A stretch of 64,000 nucleotides of DNA from an uncultured Pseudomonadales bacterium (GCA_943789485.1 CALSUH010000007.1:1-64000), one strand, 5' to 3'; numbered from the stretch's first letter, positions 1 to 8,806 are shown. Notes: a model not told the origin generated them from the sequence alone. Numbers and translations: made by a program.

Positions 1-280
1 GATAAAAGCTATCTCCATCCTAGTCTATGCCTCCTTTGCATGAAATAGTATTTTGCCTCCCCCGAAAACCTCGTAAATCTCCCTGCATTTCCACACTATT
101 GACTACCCTAGCCGATGTTCGATCTGAAAATTCGGGCAAGTTTGTATTGTTTGGAATATCAGGCCGCCGCGTGCCCTGCCGCCCTACTTGGCAGCAAGCA
201 GTAAATGGAAAAGTTAAGAGCGTTCAATCAACTCAATCTGTTACGTTGTTATCTTGTTAGTGTCCCCTTGTCTTTTTTAC
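1..280. other. left edge, no gene recognised
   Basis: Short open frames exist here on both strands, but none has a ribosome binding site, a recognisable motif or a family-like composition. The stretch borders the repeats and insertion-sequence debris at 281-535. It may be decayed mobile DNA, but nothing in it can be named. Confidence 0.4.
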
Positions 281-352
281 TAAGTTGTTAAATTGTTAGT
301 GTCCCTAATTAACGGCTAAGTTGTTAAATTGTTAGTGTCCCTAATTAACGGC
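281..352. repeat. perfect 36-bp tandem duplication
   Basis: Two identical 36-bp units lie head to tail (281-316 and 317-352). Each contains the core TTGTTAGTGTCCCTAATTAA. A third partial copy of the unit end is at 358-370, and related cores occur near 254-266 and 573-590. The repeat abuts the broken end of the IS3-type orfA fragment, so it probably belongs to the decayed mobile segment or marks its junction. Confidence 0.8.
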
Positions 353-358
353 TATTAC

Positions 359-535
359 CTAATTAACGGCCGCCAGTCTAACCGAGTAATTCTGGTCGAC
401 GATCAGTTGGGCTGATTCCAACTTAAACTCTGGGCTGAAATTGGGTCTTTTCGTACGCGTCATATTGTCACCTAATAGGTTGAGATGCATAATAACACCT
501 CGATTTAGGTGGCCAAATTCACTATGCCACTACAG
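359..535 (-). mobile_element. remnant of an IS3-family element, 5' end of orfA
   Basis: Reading the minus strand from an ATG at 463, with TAGGTGAC upstream, gives a 34-codon frame starting MTRTKRPNFSPEF and containing QLIVDQNYSVR. This is the usual beginning of the helix-turn-helix OrfA protein of IS3-family transposons. The frame then runs into the flanking repeat and stops at 359-361, so the remaining roughly 60 residues of OrfA and all of OrfB are missing. The left terminus of the element probably lies near 535, where the minus strand reads TGTAGTGGCATAGTGAA. This is a truncated, immobile stump. Family assignment is by recognition of the N-terminal sequence only. Confidence 0.75.
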
Positions 536-624
536 GCTGTTAAGTGTCTAAGGAAATGATAGCTATTCAATTAATTGTTAGTATCCCTAATTAATTCTTC
601 ATCCCTTATCAAAGGAATCCTATT

Positions 625-2682
625 ATGAAGATGCTACCTATATCAATCTTACTGTCACTCACATTATTGTCTTGTAATACAGAACAGTCAGAAGAGTTAC
701 CCTTACTACCATTTGGAACCTATTTTACCCCCGATCTCTATAAAGCTGTCAGAGTTAGTCCTAATGGTAAATGGTTGGCTTATGTAGCACCCCTTGATGG
801 TATTGATAATTATTTTGTCGCGCCTGTTGCCAATCCTCAGAGTGGTAAAGCAGTGACCCACGTTACAGATGGTAGCCTACGCGCGAGTGATGTTAGTGGA
901 AATACCATGTATCGCTGGAGCAGGGATAGTAAGTACATAATATATCCAAGAGACTACAATGGTAATGAGGCTTTTGATCTCTGGACTGTTGATATCAAAA
1001 CTGGAGTAAATAGAAACCTAACACCAAATCCAGAGTTAAAAACGTCGATCCTTTCTATGAGTGATAAAAATGTTTCTGAAATTGCCATTTCAGAAAACAA
1101 GATGAGCGTACCATTTCCTAATGCCTATAAGTTGAACCTAGATACAGGTGATAAACAACTCATTATTGAATCAAAACCTGGTGTCTTTGCATATTTTGTT
1201 GATTATGACTATGAGCCTAGATTGAACCTTGCTTTGAATCAAGCAGGCTCATTTGAACTGCAATCGAAAACAGCCGATGCATGGGAAAAATATCATAGTG
1301 TGACGAATGAGGACAGAGGTAATTTTCTAGCAAATTTCTCTAATGAAATTATTCATATGGGAGTAGAAAATAAATATTTATATGCTGTGTCCAGTAAAAA
1401 CAGGGATACTAACGGTTTATTTAAATGGGATTTAGCGACTGGACAAAAAGAGCTATTAGCGGAGGATACAAGTACAGATCTCAATAGAGTGATTTATGAT
1501 CAGAAGACTCATCAGCCCATTGCCTATGCAAGTATGTGGAAACGAACAATTTGGCATGCACTGGATAAAACCTTGCAGGCGGAACTTGACTTTATGATGC
1601 AATATCATCCGGCCAGTGATGTACATGTTGAGAGTCAAAGTGCAGACAATAATCTTTGGACGCTTCGATTAATGGGTCCTAATAACCCAACTACTTATTA
1701 TTTGTTTGATCTTAAACAAAAAAAGATGACCAAACTTTTTACTGCCGCGCCACACTATGAATCAATAGCCCTTGCACCGATGTACCCCTATGAAATGACA
1801 TCCCCCGATGGTCTGAAATATATTTCTTATTACACTCTTCCAGTGGGGAGTGATTTAGACTCAGATGGTATTCCTGACAAACCAATGCCATCACTTATGC
1901 TGGTTCATGGTGGTCCATCCGATGAAAGGGCGCAGTATGCCTTTGGTGGATTATTGCAGTGGCTATCGAACCGTGGCTACGCAACATTTTTTGTCAATTT
2001 TAGAGGTTCAGCTGGATTTGGTAAAGAATTCATGTCAGCGCAAAATGGAGAATGGGGAGGAAAAATGCATCAGGATCTACTGGATCAAGTAGATTGGGCA
2101 GTTAACAAAGGCATAGCAGATAAAGGTCATTTCGGTATTTTAGGCGGTAGTTATGGTGGTTACGCGACTTTAGTCGGTGCAACTATGACGCCTGATGTTT
2201 TTGCCTGTGCTATCTCGATTGTTGGCCCTTCAACCCTGGAAAAATTTATGCCCCACTGGAATGTGGATATGATGTCCATAACTTTGGGTGGCGACCCAAG
2301 AACAGAAGAAGGGCTAAAATTTTTGGCATCACGCTCACCTGTTAACTTCGCTCATCAGACAAAGATTCCAGTACTGGTCGTGCAGGGTGCTGAAGATGCT
2401 CGTGTTCCACAGGCTCAGTCAGATTTAATAGTCGAAAAGATGCAAAAGGCTGGCGTTGATGTTACCTATCTTTTATACCCTGATGAGGGACACGGAATCG
2501 TAAAACCTCGTAATACAAAATCACTCTGGGGAATTTCCGAGCAATTCCTTGCTAATTGTCTTGGTGGTAGAGCAGAGCCAATTGGTTATAAGTTAGAGGG
2601 TTCCACATTGCAGGTTCCCGTAGGAGCCGACCAGGTTAAAGGTTTAGCTGAAATTCTGGCTAAAAATACAGCACCCGAATAG
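625..2682 (+). CDS. S9 family prolyl oligopeptidase-like serine peptidase, lipoprotein
   Basis: 685 residues. An N-terminal lipoprotein signal ends in the lipobox LLSC (Cys17), placing it in the periplasm or on the outer membrane. Residues from about 30 to 400 read as a beta-propeller (repeated 'S.DGK.LAY..'-type blades). The C-terminal alpha/beta-hydrolase domain carries the nucleophile motif GGSYGGYA (Ser509), with Asp591 in AEDARVP and His623 in DEGHG completing a plausible triad. This is the architecture of S9 acylaminoacyl/prolyl peptidases, which cleave short peptides. The start is supported by AAGGA upstream. It is transcribed alone, after decayed mobile DNA. Substrate specificity cannot be read from the sequence. 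Confidence 0.9.
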   Translation: MKMLPISILLSLTLLSCNTEQSEELPLLPFGTYFTPDLYKAVRVSPNGKWLAYVAPLDGIDNYFVAPVANPQSGKAVTHVTDGSLRASDVSGNTMYRWSRDSKYIIYPRDYNGNEAFDLWTVDIKTGVNRNLTPNPELKTSILSMSDKNVSEIAISENKMSVPFPNAYKLNLDTGDKQLIIESKPGVFAYFVDYDYEPRLNLALNQAGSFELQSKTADAWEKYHSVTNEDRGNFLANFSNEIIHMGVENKYLYAVSSKNRDTNGLFKWDLATGQKELLAEDTSTDLNRVIYDQKTHQPIAYASMWKRTIWHALDKTLQAELDFMMQYHPASDVHVESQSADNNLWTLRLMGPNNPTTYYLFDLKQKKMTKLFTAAPHYESIALAPMYPYEMTSPDGLKYISYYTLPVGSDLDSDGIPDKPMPSLMLVHGGPSDERAQYAFGGLLQWLSNRGYATFFVNFRGSAGFGKEFMSAQNGEWGGKMHQDLLDQVDWAVNKGIADKGHFGILGGSYGGYATLVGATMTPDVFACAISIVGPSTLEKFMPHWNVDMMSITLGGDPRTEEGLKFLASRSPVNFAHQTKIPVLVVQGAEDARVPQAQSDLIVEKMQKAGVDVTYLLYPDEGHGIVKPRNTKSLWGISEQFLANCLGGRAEPIGYKLEGSTLQVPVGADQVKGLAEILAKNTAPE

Positions 2683-2696
2683 GTTAAGATAAAGCG

Positions 2697-2752
2697 GGAC
2701 AGATTTATTATTGTAATCTCGGCTGCATAAAACCTCAAAAATAAATCCGTCC
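2697..2752. repeat. degenerate copy of the GGGACGGAGGGATT palindrome family
   Basis: Arms GGACAGATTTATT (2697-2709) and AATAAATCCGTCC (2740-2752) are complementary with one mismatch. They resemble a shortened version of the arms of the large palindrome at 45017-45100. The copy sits in the convergent gap between the S9 peptidase and the amidohydrolase, as expected of REP-like elements. Confidence 0.5.
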
Positions 2753-2790
2753 ACTTTAATTTTCCAAAAGAATAAGCCCTCCTTCATTTA

Positions 2791-2879
2791 TCATTTCTCC
2801 TGTAGCGGCTCAGTAATTTTGGCCACTACAAAATCGATAAAACGTGCCCTGCTCCCCATTCCTTTTAACGTTCCTTCTA
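2791..2879 (-). pseudogene. possible C-terminal remnant of a lost gene
   Basis: Beginning two bases beyond the amidohydrolase stop, a minus-strand frame of 28 codons (LEGTLKGMGSRARFIDF, ending TEPLQEK, then stop) reads like a genuine protein tail. It has no start codon or upstream domain of its own. It could be the end of a deleted gene or of a longer ancestral reading frame. No family was recognised. The call rests only on protein-like composition. Confidence 0.2.
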
Positions 2880-2882
2880 GCT

Positions 2883-4622
2883 TTACTGAAGTGGAAAAAC
2901 TCTTCCTTCATGGATCGTTCCCCATATCTTAATGTCTCCAATTGTTTCTGGTGAAACCTTCAGTGGGTTTTCTGCAAGAACTGTTATGTTTGCGAGCTTG
3001 CCTGGAGTAATGGAACCAACTTCCTCTTCCAATCTAAGAGAGTGAGCTGCCCCTAATGTCACAGCTCGTAGAGCCGCTTCTGCGCTAATGCGCTGCGTCG
3101 GCCCAGCTAGATTACCGCCGACTGTAATTCGATTTACTGCATTTGACATAAGTCTTAAAGGTTGGCCAGAAGCCATTGGAGTATCGGAATGCAAAGACAA
3201 TGGAACCCCAGCTCGTGCCACATCTCCAAGTCTTACCATTTCCTGCGCACGTTCGGCTCCTATTCCCACTTTACTGTATTGGTCAGCAAGAATTATTGGA
3301 TAGAAAGGGTTTGCACTCACTTGCGCGCCGAGCCTTGCCATACGATCCACTTGGTCTGGGCGAGAAAAACCGAAATGAACGATTACCGTACGATGATCTT
3401 CACGGAAATTGCGCTGCATATTCGCGTCAAGATTATCGAGAACCATGTCGAGTCCGGCATCACCGTTCTGGTGAACATGAATCTGGAAACCAGCATCCCA
3501 ATAAATGCGAAAAGCTTTTGCGAATACTTCTGGATCCATCATCCACTCACCATGGTGACCATCAAGATATCCTTCACTCATTTGCATCAACTGACTGAAC
3601 ATTGCGCCATCGGCAAAGAGTTTTACCTGTTGAGGAAGATATTCAGTCGTGCCTTTGGCGGCAGAGTAGAGTTTTTCAGTCTCAGTAATAACTTGATCTT
3701 CAGAAAAATTGGCAACTGCTGGTCTGCCATCTGCAATGTAGTACATGCGAAAAGGAGTCTGCGCATCACCGAGTACCTGATTCTGCATCTCTAACCGTGC
3801 CGGTGACGAACTTCCTCCTGGTTCGGCGACCAAAGTACTGCCTGCTGCATGCCAATAATTTTCTGCTTCTTGCAGAGCAGGTAGATAGCGATCTGGGCGA
3901 AAGAGATCCGCAAAGACAGTGCCAACAATCAAACCTTGTCCTTGCTCCCAGAAGTGTCCTTCTTCGAGATTAGTTTGTGCGCGTATCGATTCTGGCGCAC
4001 TGTCTACAAGGGCTTGGTCAATACCAAAATATTCCAGCGCTCGGGAATTGTGAATCTGTTCGTGAATAGACCGCTGCAACACTACGATTGGGATCGTGTC
4101 GCTAATCTCGTCTAAATCTGCTCGTGTTAACTCGCCGTGGAAATATTGATGAAATCCCCAGGTGTACAGCACCTCTGATGGATCGGAATGCTCTGCGACT
4201 ATTTGGGCAAGACGTTCGCGGTAATCCGCTGCATTCGTAGAACGCTCAATCGTTTTATCTGGCAAAACCCAATCTTCGATTGACAGTATCTCGGCAATAA
4301 ACAAAAGAGTGGTAAGCCAAGCATGCTCATGTTGGTTTATCAATCCAGGAATGAGAACCTGATCTTTGAATCGAGTGTCGACTGTTAGAATTTGATCAGC
4401 AAAAATTTGCCTTATCTCATCTAGTGATCCTATAGCGACAATACGATCTCCTTCTATGGCAACAGCTTCAACCATGGATTGATCTGAATCCAATGTGACA
4501 ATTTCAGCAGCTGTGTAAACTATGATCGACGAAGCTTGTTGTGCGAATGATACTGTTATAAAAGAAAATCCGATGACAGTCAGCCCTATCAATAAAGTTC
4601 GCGTAAAGTGCTTGTACGTCAT
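2883..4622 (-). CDS. exported amidohydrolase, YtcJ-like (Amidohydro_3)
   Basis: 579 residues from the ATG at 4622, chosen because GGAGGG lies just upstream and the protein then begins with a clean signal peptide (MTYKHFTRTLLIGLTVIGFS... ending SFAQQ). The longer frame lacks both. Landmarks are the N-terminal beta-sandwich stretch, GLINQHEHAW, which takes the place of the usual metal-binding HxH strand, a TIM-barrel core with the later HVHQNGD, and the C-terminal SLRLEEEVGSITPGKLANITVL typical of this family. YtcJ-like enzymes are metal-dependent hydrolases of amide or related bonds; the substrate here is unknown. Export to the periplasm is a notable trait. It is convergent with the S9 peptidase. 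Confidence 0.85.
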   Translation of the reverse strand: MTYKHFTRTLLIGLTVIGFSFITVSFAQQASSIIVYTAAEIVTLDSDQSMVEAVAIEGDRIVAIGSLDEIRQIFADQILTVDTRFKDQVLIPGLINQHEHAWLTTLLFIAEILSIEDWVLPDKTIERSTNAADYRERLAQIVAEHSDPSEVLYTWGFHQYFHGELTRADLDEISDTIPIVVLQRSIHEQIHNSRALEYFGIDQALVDSAPESIRAQTNLEEGHFWEQGQGLIVGTVFADLFRPDRYLPALQEAENYWHAAGSTLVAEPGGSSSPARLEMQNQVLGDAQTPFRMYYIADGRPAVANFSEDQVITETEKLYSAAKGTTEYLPQQVKLFADGAMFSQLMQMSEGYLDGHHGEWMMDPEVFAKAFRIYWDAGFQIHVHQNGDAGLDMVLDNLDANMQRNFREDHRTVIVHFGFSRPDQVDRMARLGAQVSANPFYPIILADQYSKVGIGAERAQEMVRLGDVARAGVPLSLHSDTPMASGQPLRLMSNAVNRITVGGNLAGPTQRISAEAALRAVTLGAAHSLRLEEEVGSITPGKLANITVLAENPLKVSPETIGDIKIWGTIHEGRVFPLQ

Positions 4623-4681
4623 AATGAGTATCCCTCCATACAAATAACTATCATGTTTACACAATTAAATAAAAACTGGGG

Positions 4682-5098
4682 TCAGTCTGAGCGCTTTTCT
4701 ATTTCTTTTGATCTAAAACCCATTAAATAAACTAGTAGCAATACTAGCGGATAAAGAACAACAAGCAATACCAAGGCGAAGAACATTAATGCAATCTGTG
4801 AATTTTTGACATCATCAATTTCAAACAAATCAAGATCAACAGTGATAGTTAGCACTTCTGTCATCAAAGCTAATGAAGCGATAAAGTCAACTAAGAGCGA
4901 TTGTCCATATCGATCGCCTTCGGCCATAACATCATATCTTCCACTCAAATCGAGCGCTCTGCCGGCAGCCCAATTATCGAAGTTTTCAGTGAGAACTCTT
5001 AGACCTTTGTTCCAGCGTCCTAAAAATTTGGCGAGATTGGCATTCCTAAGCCATAGGATTACCAATGCATTGAGAGGCCGTTCTGATTCAGTGCTCAT
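4682..5098 (-). CDS. small membrane protein of unknown function
   Basis: 138 residues, with an AGAGGGAG ribosome binding site directly before the ATG. A charged N-terminal half (ALDLSGRYDVMAEGDRYG) is followed by a mildly hydrophobic segment around residues 67-90. A strong transmembrane helix near the C-terminus (IALMFFALVLLVVLYPLVLL) is followed by a short basic/acidic tail. It lies 78 bp downstream of the PcaH-like dioxygenase gene on the same strand, so it may share that transcript. I do not recognise the family. An accessory membrane role for the dioxygenase unit is conceivable but is only a guess from position. Confidence 0.6.
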   Translation of the reverse strand: MSTESERPLNALVILWLRNANLAKFLGRWNKGLRVLTENFDNWAAGRALDLSGRYDVMAEGDRYGQSLLVDFIASLALMTEVLTITVDLDLFEIDDVKNSQIALMFFALVLLVVLYPLVLLLVYLMGFRSKEIEKRSD

Positions 5099-5176
5099 TA
5101 CTCCCTCTGTAAATGGTACTAGATTGATTAGCGGTATCGGACAATTTGTCGATGGTACTTGCGCTTAAATTCTCGG

Positions 5177-5845
5177 TCACTCGAAATACACCGCATTGCG
5201 TCCACCTACTACAATGTCGAAGTTAAGGCCGCTGTCTACATCGATATGTGGTGTTTCATAGGGCTTGCCGATGTTTCGCTCAAAGTCGTCTCCCATTAGT
5301 ATTGCCATAGGGTCGGAGGCGTTATTTGGTTCGTCAGGGAAATACAATTGAGTAATCAAGCGAGAGCCGCCGCCACTAACAGAAATGTGAATGTGTTTGG
5401 GGCGCCATCTGCCGATGTCAGGTCTAGCGAGATAGGCACCCGGACTTATAGTCCAAAACGTATAGTTGCCTTCACTATCAGTGAATACCCGGCCGGTCCC
5501 GAGGAAGTGCTCATCGAGGGGTATGTTTGAGTGGTCTTCAATATGGCGATAGCGCCCAAAGTGGTTAGCGTTCCAAATTTCCAGCATAGCATTGCTTATA
5601 GGAGTGCCGCGTTCATTTTGCAATTTTCCACTGACTTCAATTGCTACGCCTTCAGCGCGCGGCAGGTCTGGTGCAATGCGCGTTAAATCCCAGTCATTTT
5701 GTCGGGACAGGCCACGCTGCGGAACGTAGGGTGCGAAGCTTTCGCGGGCAATTTCGGGAATCAATCTCAGTCTGTTACGAGGTGTTCTCTGATCTGAGGT
5801 GTTGTCTGTTGGGCCAATTTCTAACCGTCTGCCTGAGTTGGGCAT
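5177..5845 (-). CDS. intradiol ring-cleavage dioxygenase, PcaH-like (beta-type) subunit
   Basis: 222 residues, homologous to the iron-binding beta subunit of protocatechuate 3,4-dioxygenase, which opens a catechol ring between its two hydroxyls using Fe(III). All four iron ligands of the family are visible: Tyr99 in GRYRH, Tyr138 in PGAY, and His151 and His153 in KHIHIS. ITQLYFPDEP follows as in PcaH. GGAGAA lies inside the end of the preceding alpha-type gene and only 4 bp separate the two, so they are translated together. The N-terminus is shorter and different from PcaH, so the true substrate may not be protocatechuate. No cycloisomerase (PcaB) gene is nearby. Confidence 0.85.
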   Translation of the reverse strand: MPNSGRRLEIGPTDNTSDQRTPRNRLRLIPEIARESFAPYVPQRGLSRQNDWDLTRIAPDLPRAEGVAIEVSGKLQNERGTPISNAMLEIWNANHFGRYRHIEDHSNIPLDEHFLGTGRVFTDSEGNYTFWTISPGAYLARPDIGRWRPKHIHISVSGGGSRLITQLYFPDEPNNASDPMAILMGDDFERNIGKPYETPHIDVDSGLNFDIVVGGRNAVYFE

Positions 5846-5849
5846 AATT

Positions 5850-6464
5850 CTATTCTCCTTCTCTTATAAGATCGTCGAAAAAGGGAATCTCGTTTTCCCC
5901 AGCCATAACGATGTCGATAGTGTAAATCTTGGAGCCGCAATCAGACTGACCCTCATGACGTGCGCTTAACTTTGCTTGATCTTCACGGCTTAAGGATTGC
6001 AATAAAGGGTCGCTTGCATTGCCTGTCTGGTCCGCAAAGAAAATTTGAGTCACGATTCGGCTGATACCATCCGAGAAGAGTGTAATGGTGATATTCGGGG
6101 CGCGATCTGCACAGGGGCCGGGCATGATTGTTTTGAATTCAAAATCGCCTGATTCAGTCCGAAGCCTGCCGTAACCCCAAAACCAGGGATCAATGTCCGG
6201 ATTCCCTTCGTGCTTGGGTGATCTATATACGCCTTTGGCATTTGCCTGCCAAAATTCAACCACGGTGCCATTCGCCAACTCTCCATAACGATCTATTAAT
6301 CGCCCTTTCAAAATAATAGGCACACCTTCAGGCTGCGCCGTGATGCCGCTTTCGAATTGGCTTAAGTCTTCCAGTAGAGGATCTGAAAAATTGATAGGAA
6401 AATAAGGGCCAACCGTATCTTCATTAGTTGGAAGCAATAAATTAGCTTGTGTGTTCGCTTTCAT
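5850..6464 (-). CDS. intradiol ring-cleavage dioxygenase, PcaG-like (alpha-type) subunit
   Basis: 204 residues from the second ATG (6464). That start puts GAGAAG at normal spacing, while the ATG at 6470 sits almost on top of it. The sequence matches the alpha subunit of protocatechuate 3,4-dioxygenase: TVGPYFP near the N-terminus, the beta-sandwich signature VEFWQANAKGVY, and TIMPGPCADRAPNITITLF, where the iron-ligand positions of the beta subunit are replaced, as normal for alpha subunits. It forms the promoter-proximal gene of the pair with the PcaH-like subunit. A 16-bp palindrome lies 21 bp upstream of this start, between it and the divergent iclR gene, so IclR control is likely. Confidence 0.85.
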   Translation of the reverse strand: MKANTQANLLLPTNEDTVGPYFPINFSDPLLEDLSQFESGITAQPEGVPIILKGRLIDRYGELANGTVVEFWQANAKGVYRSPKHEGNPDIDPWFWGYGRLRTESGDFEFKTIMPGPCADRAPNITITLFSDGISRIVTQIFFADQTGNASDPLLQSLSREDQAKLSARHEGQSDCGSKIYTIDIVMAGENEIPFFDDLIREGE

Positions 6465-6485
6465 TGTCATCTTCTCTGTATTATG

Positions 6486-6501
6486 GTTTTATATATAAAA
6501 C
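6486..6501. promoter_or_regulatory. 16-bp perfect palindrome, candidate IclR operator
   Basis: GTTTTATATATAAAAC reads identically on both strands and sits in the short divergent gap between the PcaG-like gene and iclR. The 11-mer ATATATAAAAC recurs at 8796-8806 in front of the aminotransferase. IclR regulators commonly bind palindromes in the divergent promoter of their own gene. The AT-rich core could alternatively be a promoter -10 region. Confidence 0.55.
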
Positions 6502-6528
6502 ATTCTGTAATGGTCTCACGCTCAGCCA

Positions 6529-7311
6529 GTGACTCAATCACCCAATCACTCTGCTTATTTTATGACTGGCTTGCAACGCGGATTGCAGGTGCTGGAAATT
6601 CTGGGTGCGGCCGATGAACCTATGTCGCTCAGTATAATTGCCCAGCAACTGGGATTGAGTCGATCGTCTGCCTTTCGCGTAGTGTACACCCTGCGTCAAA
6701 TGGATTTTTTGAAGGAAGCGGATCAAAAATCCACCTATACCTTGGGTTCTCGTGTTTTGAATCTTGGGTTTGCTTATCTGCACCAACAACCTATCACCGA
6801 ACTGGCCCGAACACATCTCGCCAAGTTGAGAGACGCGACCGAGATCAGCGCGCACCTGAGTGTGTTGGACGACAAAGTTGTACTGTACTTGGATAGTCAT
6901 CAAGCCCGCTCTGGATTTGTTTCCAATATGACTACTGGAACCCGTGTTGAGGCCTATGCATCCGCTATTGGTTGGTGCCTGCTCTCCGGTTTTAGCGATG
7001 CTGAATTGAAGAAGTTTTGTAAGCGCCTGAACATGAAAGCCATTACGAAACAAACGCCAGTTAATTTTAAGCAACTGCAAGCGAGAGTGGCAGACATTAG
7101 ACAAAAAGGCTATGTAGTCTCCAGAGGTGTCCGTGAACCGGGTGGCTCTAGCATCGCCGTACCCATCATTCGCAATGACGGTCGAGTAGCTGCCTGCGTC
7201 AATATTTCCGGCCCCGATAGTGGCTTCGACTTTACCCGAATTGAAGAACTCTATCTTCGGGAAACCCAAAAGACTGCGCTGAATATATCTCGCGAGCTGG
7301 GTTATTGTTAA
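6529..7311 (+). CDS. IclR-family transcriptional regulator
   Basis: 260 residues from a GTG start. An N-terminal winged helix-turn-helix (GLQRGLQVLEILGAADEPMS through LGLSRSSAFRVVYTLRQMDFL, about residues 14-65) is followed by the IclR effector-binding domain, with VREPGGSSIAVPI and ACVNISGP near the C-terminus. This is the usual length for the family. It is divergent from the dioxygenase pair and convergent with the aminotransferase, which fits a local regulator of the catabolic island that responds to a pathway intermediate. No strong ribosome binding site precedes the GTG. An internal ATG at 6562 is an alternative start that would shorten the protein by 11 residues. Confidence 0.9.
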   Translation: MTQSPNHSAYFMTGLQRGLQVLEILGAADEPMSLSIIAQQLGLSRSSAFRVVYTLRQMDFLKEADQKSTYTLGSRVLNLGFAYLHQQPITELARTHLAKLRDATEISAHLSVLDDKVVLYLDSHQARSGFVSNMTTGTRVEAYASAIGWCLLSGFSDAELKKFCKRLNMKAITKQTPVNFKQLQARVADIRQKGYVVSRGVREPGGSSIAVPIIRNDGRVAACVNISGPDSGFDFTRIEELYLRETQKTALNISRELGYC

Positions 7312-7421
7312 CTGTTGGGCCATTTTCCGATCTTAAAATCTCTTGAGTCCTAGGGTATTTATTGCAGTTGCGTATGAGGCTGTTTCCCCTTGCGCGATTG
7401 GCACAAAGACTATTCACTAAT

Positions 7422-8753
7422 TTAGTCTCCAAGCACAGCAGACACTGCTCGCTCCAATACTGCAACTATCGTGGTAATTTCGTCTTCGGTGGATGTATAA
7501 GATGGCGCAAGTAATACATGGTCTCCGTCAATACCGTCTGCGCAACCCTGAGTTGGGTAGCACATCATTCCAATCTCTAATGCAGCGGCACCGATTCTCA
7601 TGGCAATTTCTTGAGTAGCCGCATAGGGTTTTTTAGAGGCTTTATCTTCGACCAGTTCAATAGACCAAAATAATCCCCTGCCTCGAATATCACCTACATG
7701 CGGATGTTCTGAAAATGCGCTGTGCAGGCACTCCTCTATCTGCTGCCCACGCACTCGTATATTGTCAGGTAGGCTCTCACTCTTGATGTACTCCTGCACG
7801 GCTAGAGCTGCGGCAGCGACTACAGCATGAGACATGTAGGTATGCCCATTCCACAACTTGCCGCTACCCTGAGAAATCACTGACATGATCTTTTGTGTAG
7901 CAACAACGGCAGCGATTGGTTGATAGCCCGCACCAAGGCCTTTCGCAAGGGTAGTGATATCAGCAGCAATGCCTTCTTGTTCTAAGGCATAGGTGGTGCC
8001 AGTTCGCCCCATGCCACACATAACTTCATCTGCAACCATGAGCACGCCGTGCTTATCACAAATTTTTCGAATTGTTTTGAAGTAGGCTTTCGGTGAAGTA
8101 ACGCACCCCAGGGTCGCACCAACGACTGGCTCAAGCACAAATGCCATAACGTTTTTGGCTCCCAATTCCTCAATTTTATGTTCCAGCTGCTTGGCAAGAC
8201 GATCTGAAAATTCGGCTTCTGTTTCGCCTTCGCGCATCATTCTGTAACGGTAAGGCACTTCGATGTAGTGTGTTTCTCTTAATAGCGGATCGTAAGGTGC
8301 TCTTCGAGTCTCGTGGTAGCCAGTGGCTAGAGCGCCTAGAGTATTACCGTGATAGGAAGGTTTGCGTGCAATAACTTTGCATCGTTCTGGTTCACCATTT
8401 TCCAAGTGATATTGCCGCACAAGTTTCAGCGCTGCTTCCATCGCCTCAGAGCCACTGCCCAGGAACATAACCCTCCCAGCGCCAGTGCCACGTGGTGCGT
8501 GATCCACTAGCCAGGAAGCAAGTTTCTCAGACGGTTCATTCGAAAAAAAACCGGTATGTGCAAAACACAGTTTATCGACTTGCTCTTTTATTGCCGCTAT
8601 TACAGGAGCGCAGTCGTGGCCCAAACACGACACAGCGGCACCGCCACAGGCATCTAGATATTTTTTCCCCGTCTCATCTATAAGGTAATTTCCTTCACCT
8701 TTAACAACGTTCGGTAAGCTGGACTGTAGGTTTCTCTGAAATAGCGCGGACAT
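7422..8753 (-). CDS. class III PLP-dependent aminotransferase
   Basis: 443 residues from the ATG at 8753; a longer frame would need a TTG at 8768. Class III landmarks are present: GSGSEAMEAALKL (cofactor phosphate binding), VADEVMCGMGRTG with the pyridine-nitrogen Asp242, and LAKGLGAGYQP with the Schiff-base Lys271. This class moves amino groups from omega-amines, beta-amino acids or similar compounds to keto acids. It is transcribed toward iclR and away from the seven-gene operon. The intergenic region carries an 11-base match to the palindrome in front of iclR. The substrate is presumably an amine intermediate of the island; the sequence does not say which. Confidence 0.88.
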   Translation of the reverse strand: MSALFQRNLQSSLPNVVKGEGNYLIDETGKKYLDACGGAAVSCLGHDCAPVIAAIKEQVDKLCFAHTGFFSNEPSEKLASWLVDHAPRGTGAGRVMFLGSGSEAMEAALKLVRQYHLENGEPERCKVIARKPSYHGNTLGALATGYHETRRAPYDPLLRETHYIEVPYRYRMMREGETEAEFSDRLAKQLEHKIEELGAKNVMAFVLEPVVGATLGCVTSPKAYFKTIRKICDKHGVLMVADEVMCGMGRTGTTYALEQEGIAADITTLAKGLGAGYQPIAAVVATQKIMSVISQGSGKLWNGHTYMSHAVVAAAALAVQEYIKSESLPDNIRVRGQQIEECLHSAFSEHPHVGDIRGRGLFWSIELVEDKASKKPYAATQEIAMRIGAAALEIGMMCYPTQGCADGIDGDHVLLAPSYTSTEDEITTIVAVLERAVSAVLGD

Positions 8754-8790
8754 AATTGACACCGCCAATTTGTTTCATATAATAAACACA

Positions 8791-8806
8791 TTTTGATATA
8801 TAAAAC
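8791..8806 (-). promoter_or_regulatory. second candidate IclR site upstream of the aminotransferase
   Basis: TTTTGATATATAAAAC shares the 11-mer ATATATAAAAC with the perfect palindrome at 6486-6501 and is itself a near-palindrome (TTTTGATATATAAAA). It lies 38 bp upstream of the aminotransferase ATG, within the divergent region shared with the CoA-transferase operon. Being AT-rich, it may instead be a -10 element. Confidence 0.4.

Noticed and set aside
27-260. 77-codon plus-strand frame at the left edge
   Set aside because: No ribosome binding site and no family resemblance; it sits in decayed mobile DNA.
281-370. Tandem repeats resembling a short CRISPR array
   Set aside because: Units are directly adjacent with no spacers and there are only two full copies.
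3162-3794. 210-codon open frame antisense to the amidohydrolase
   Set aside because: No ribosome binding site, signal or motif; it lies wholly inside a well-supported gene on the other strand.
6538-7323. 261-codon open frame antisense to the IclR gene
   Set aside because: It mirrors the iclR coding frame almost exactly, has no motif and reads as an antisense shadow.
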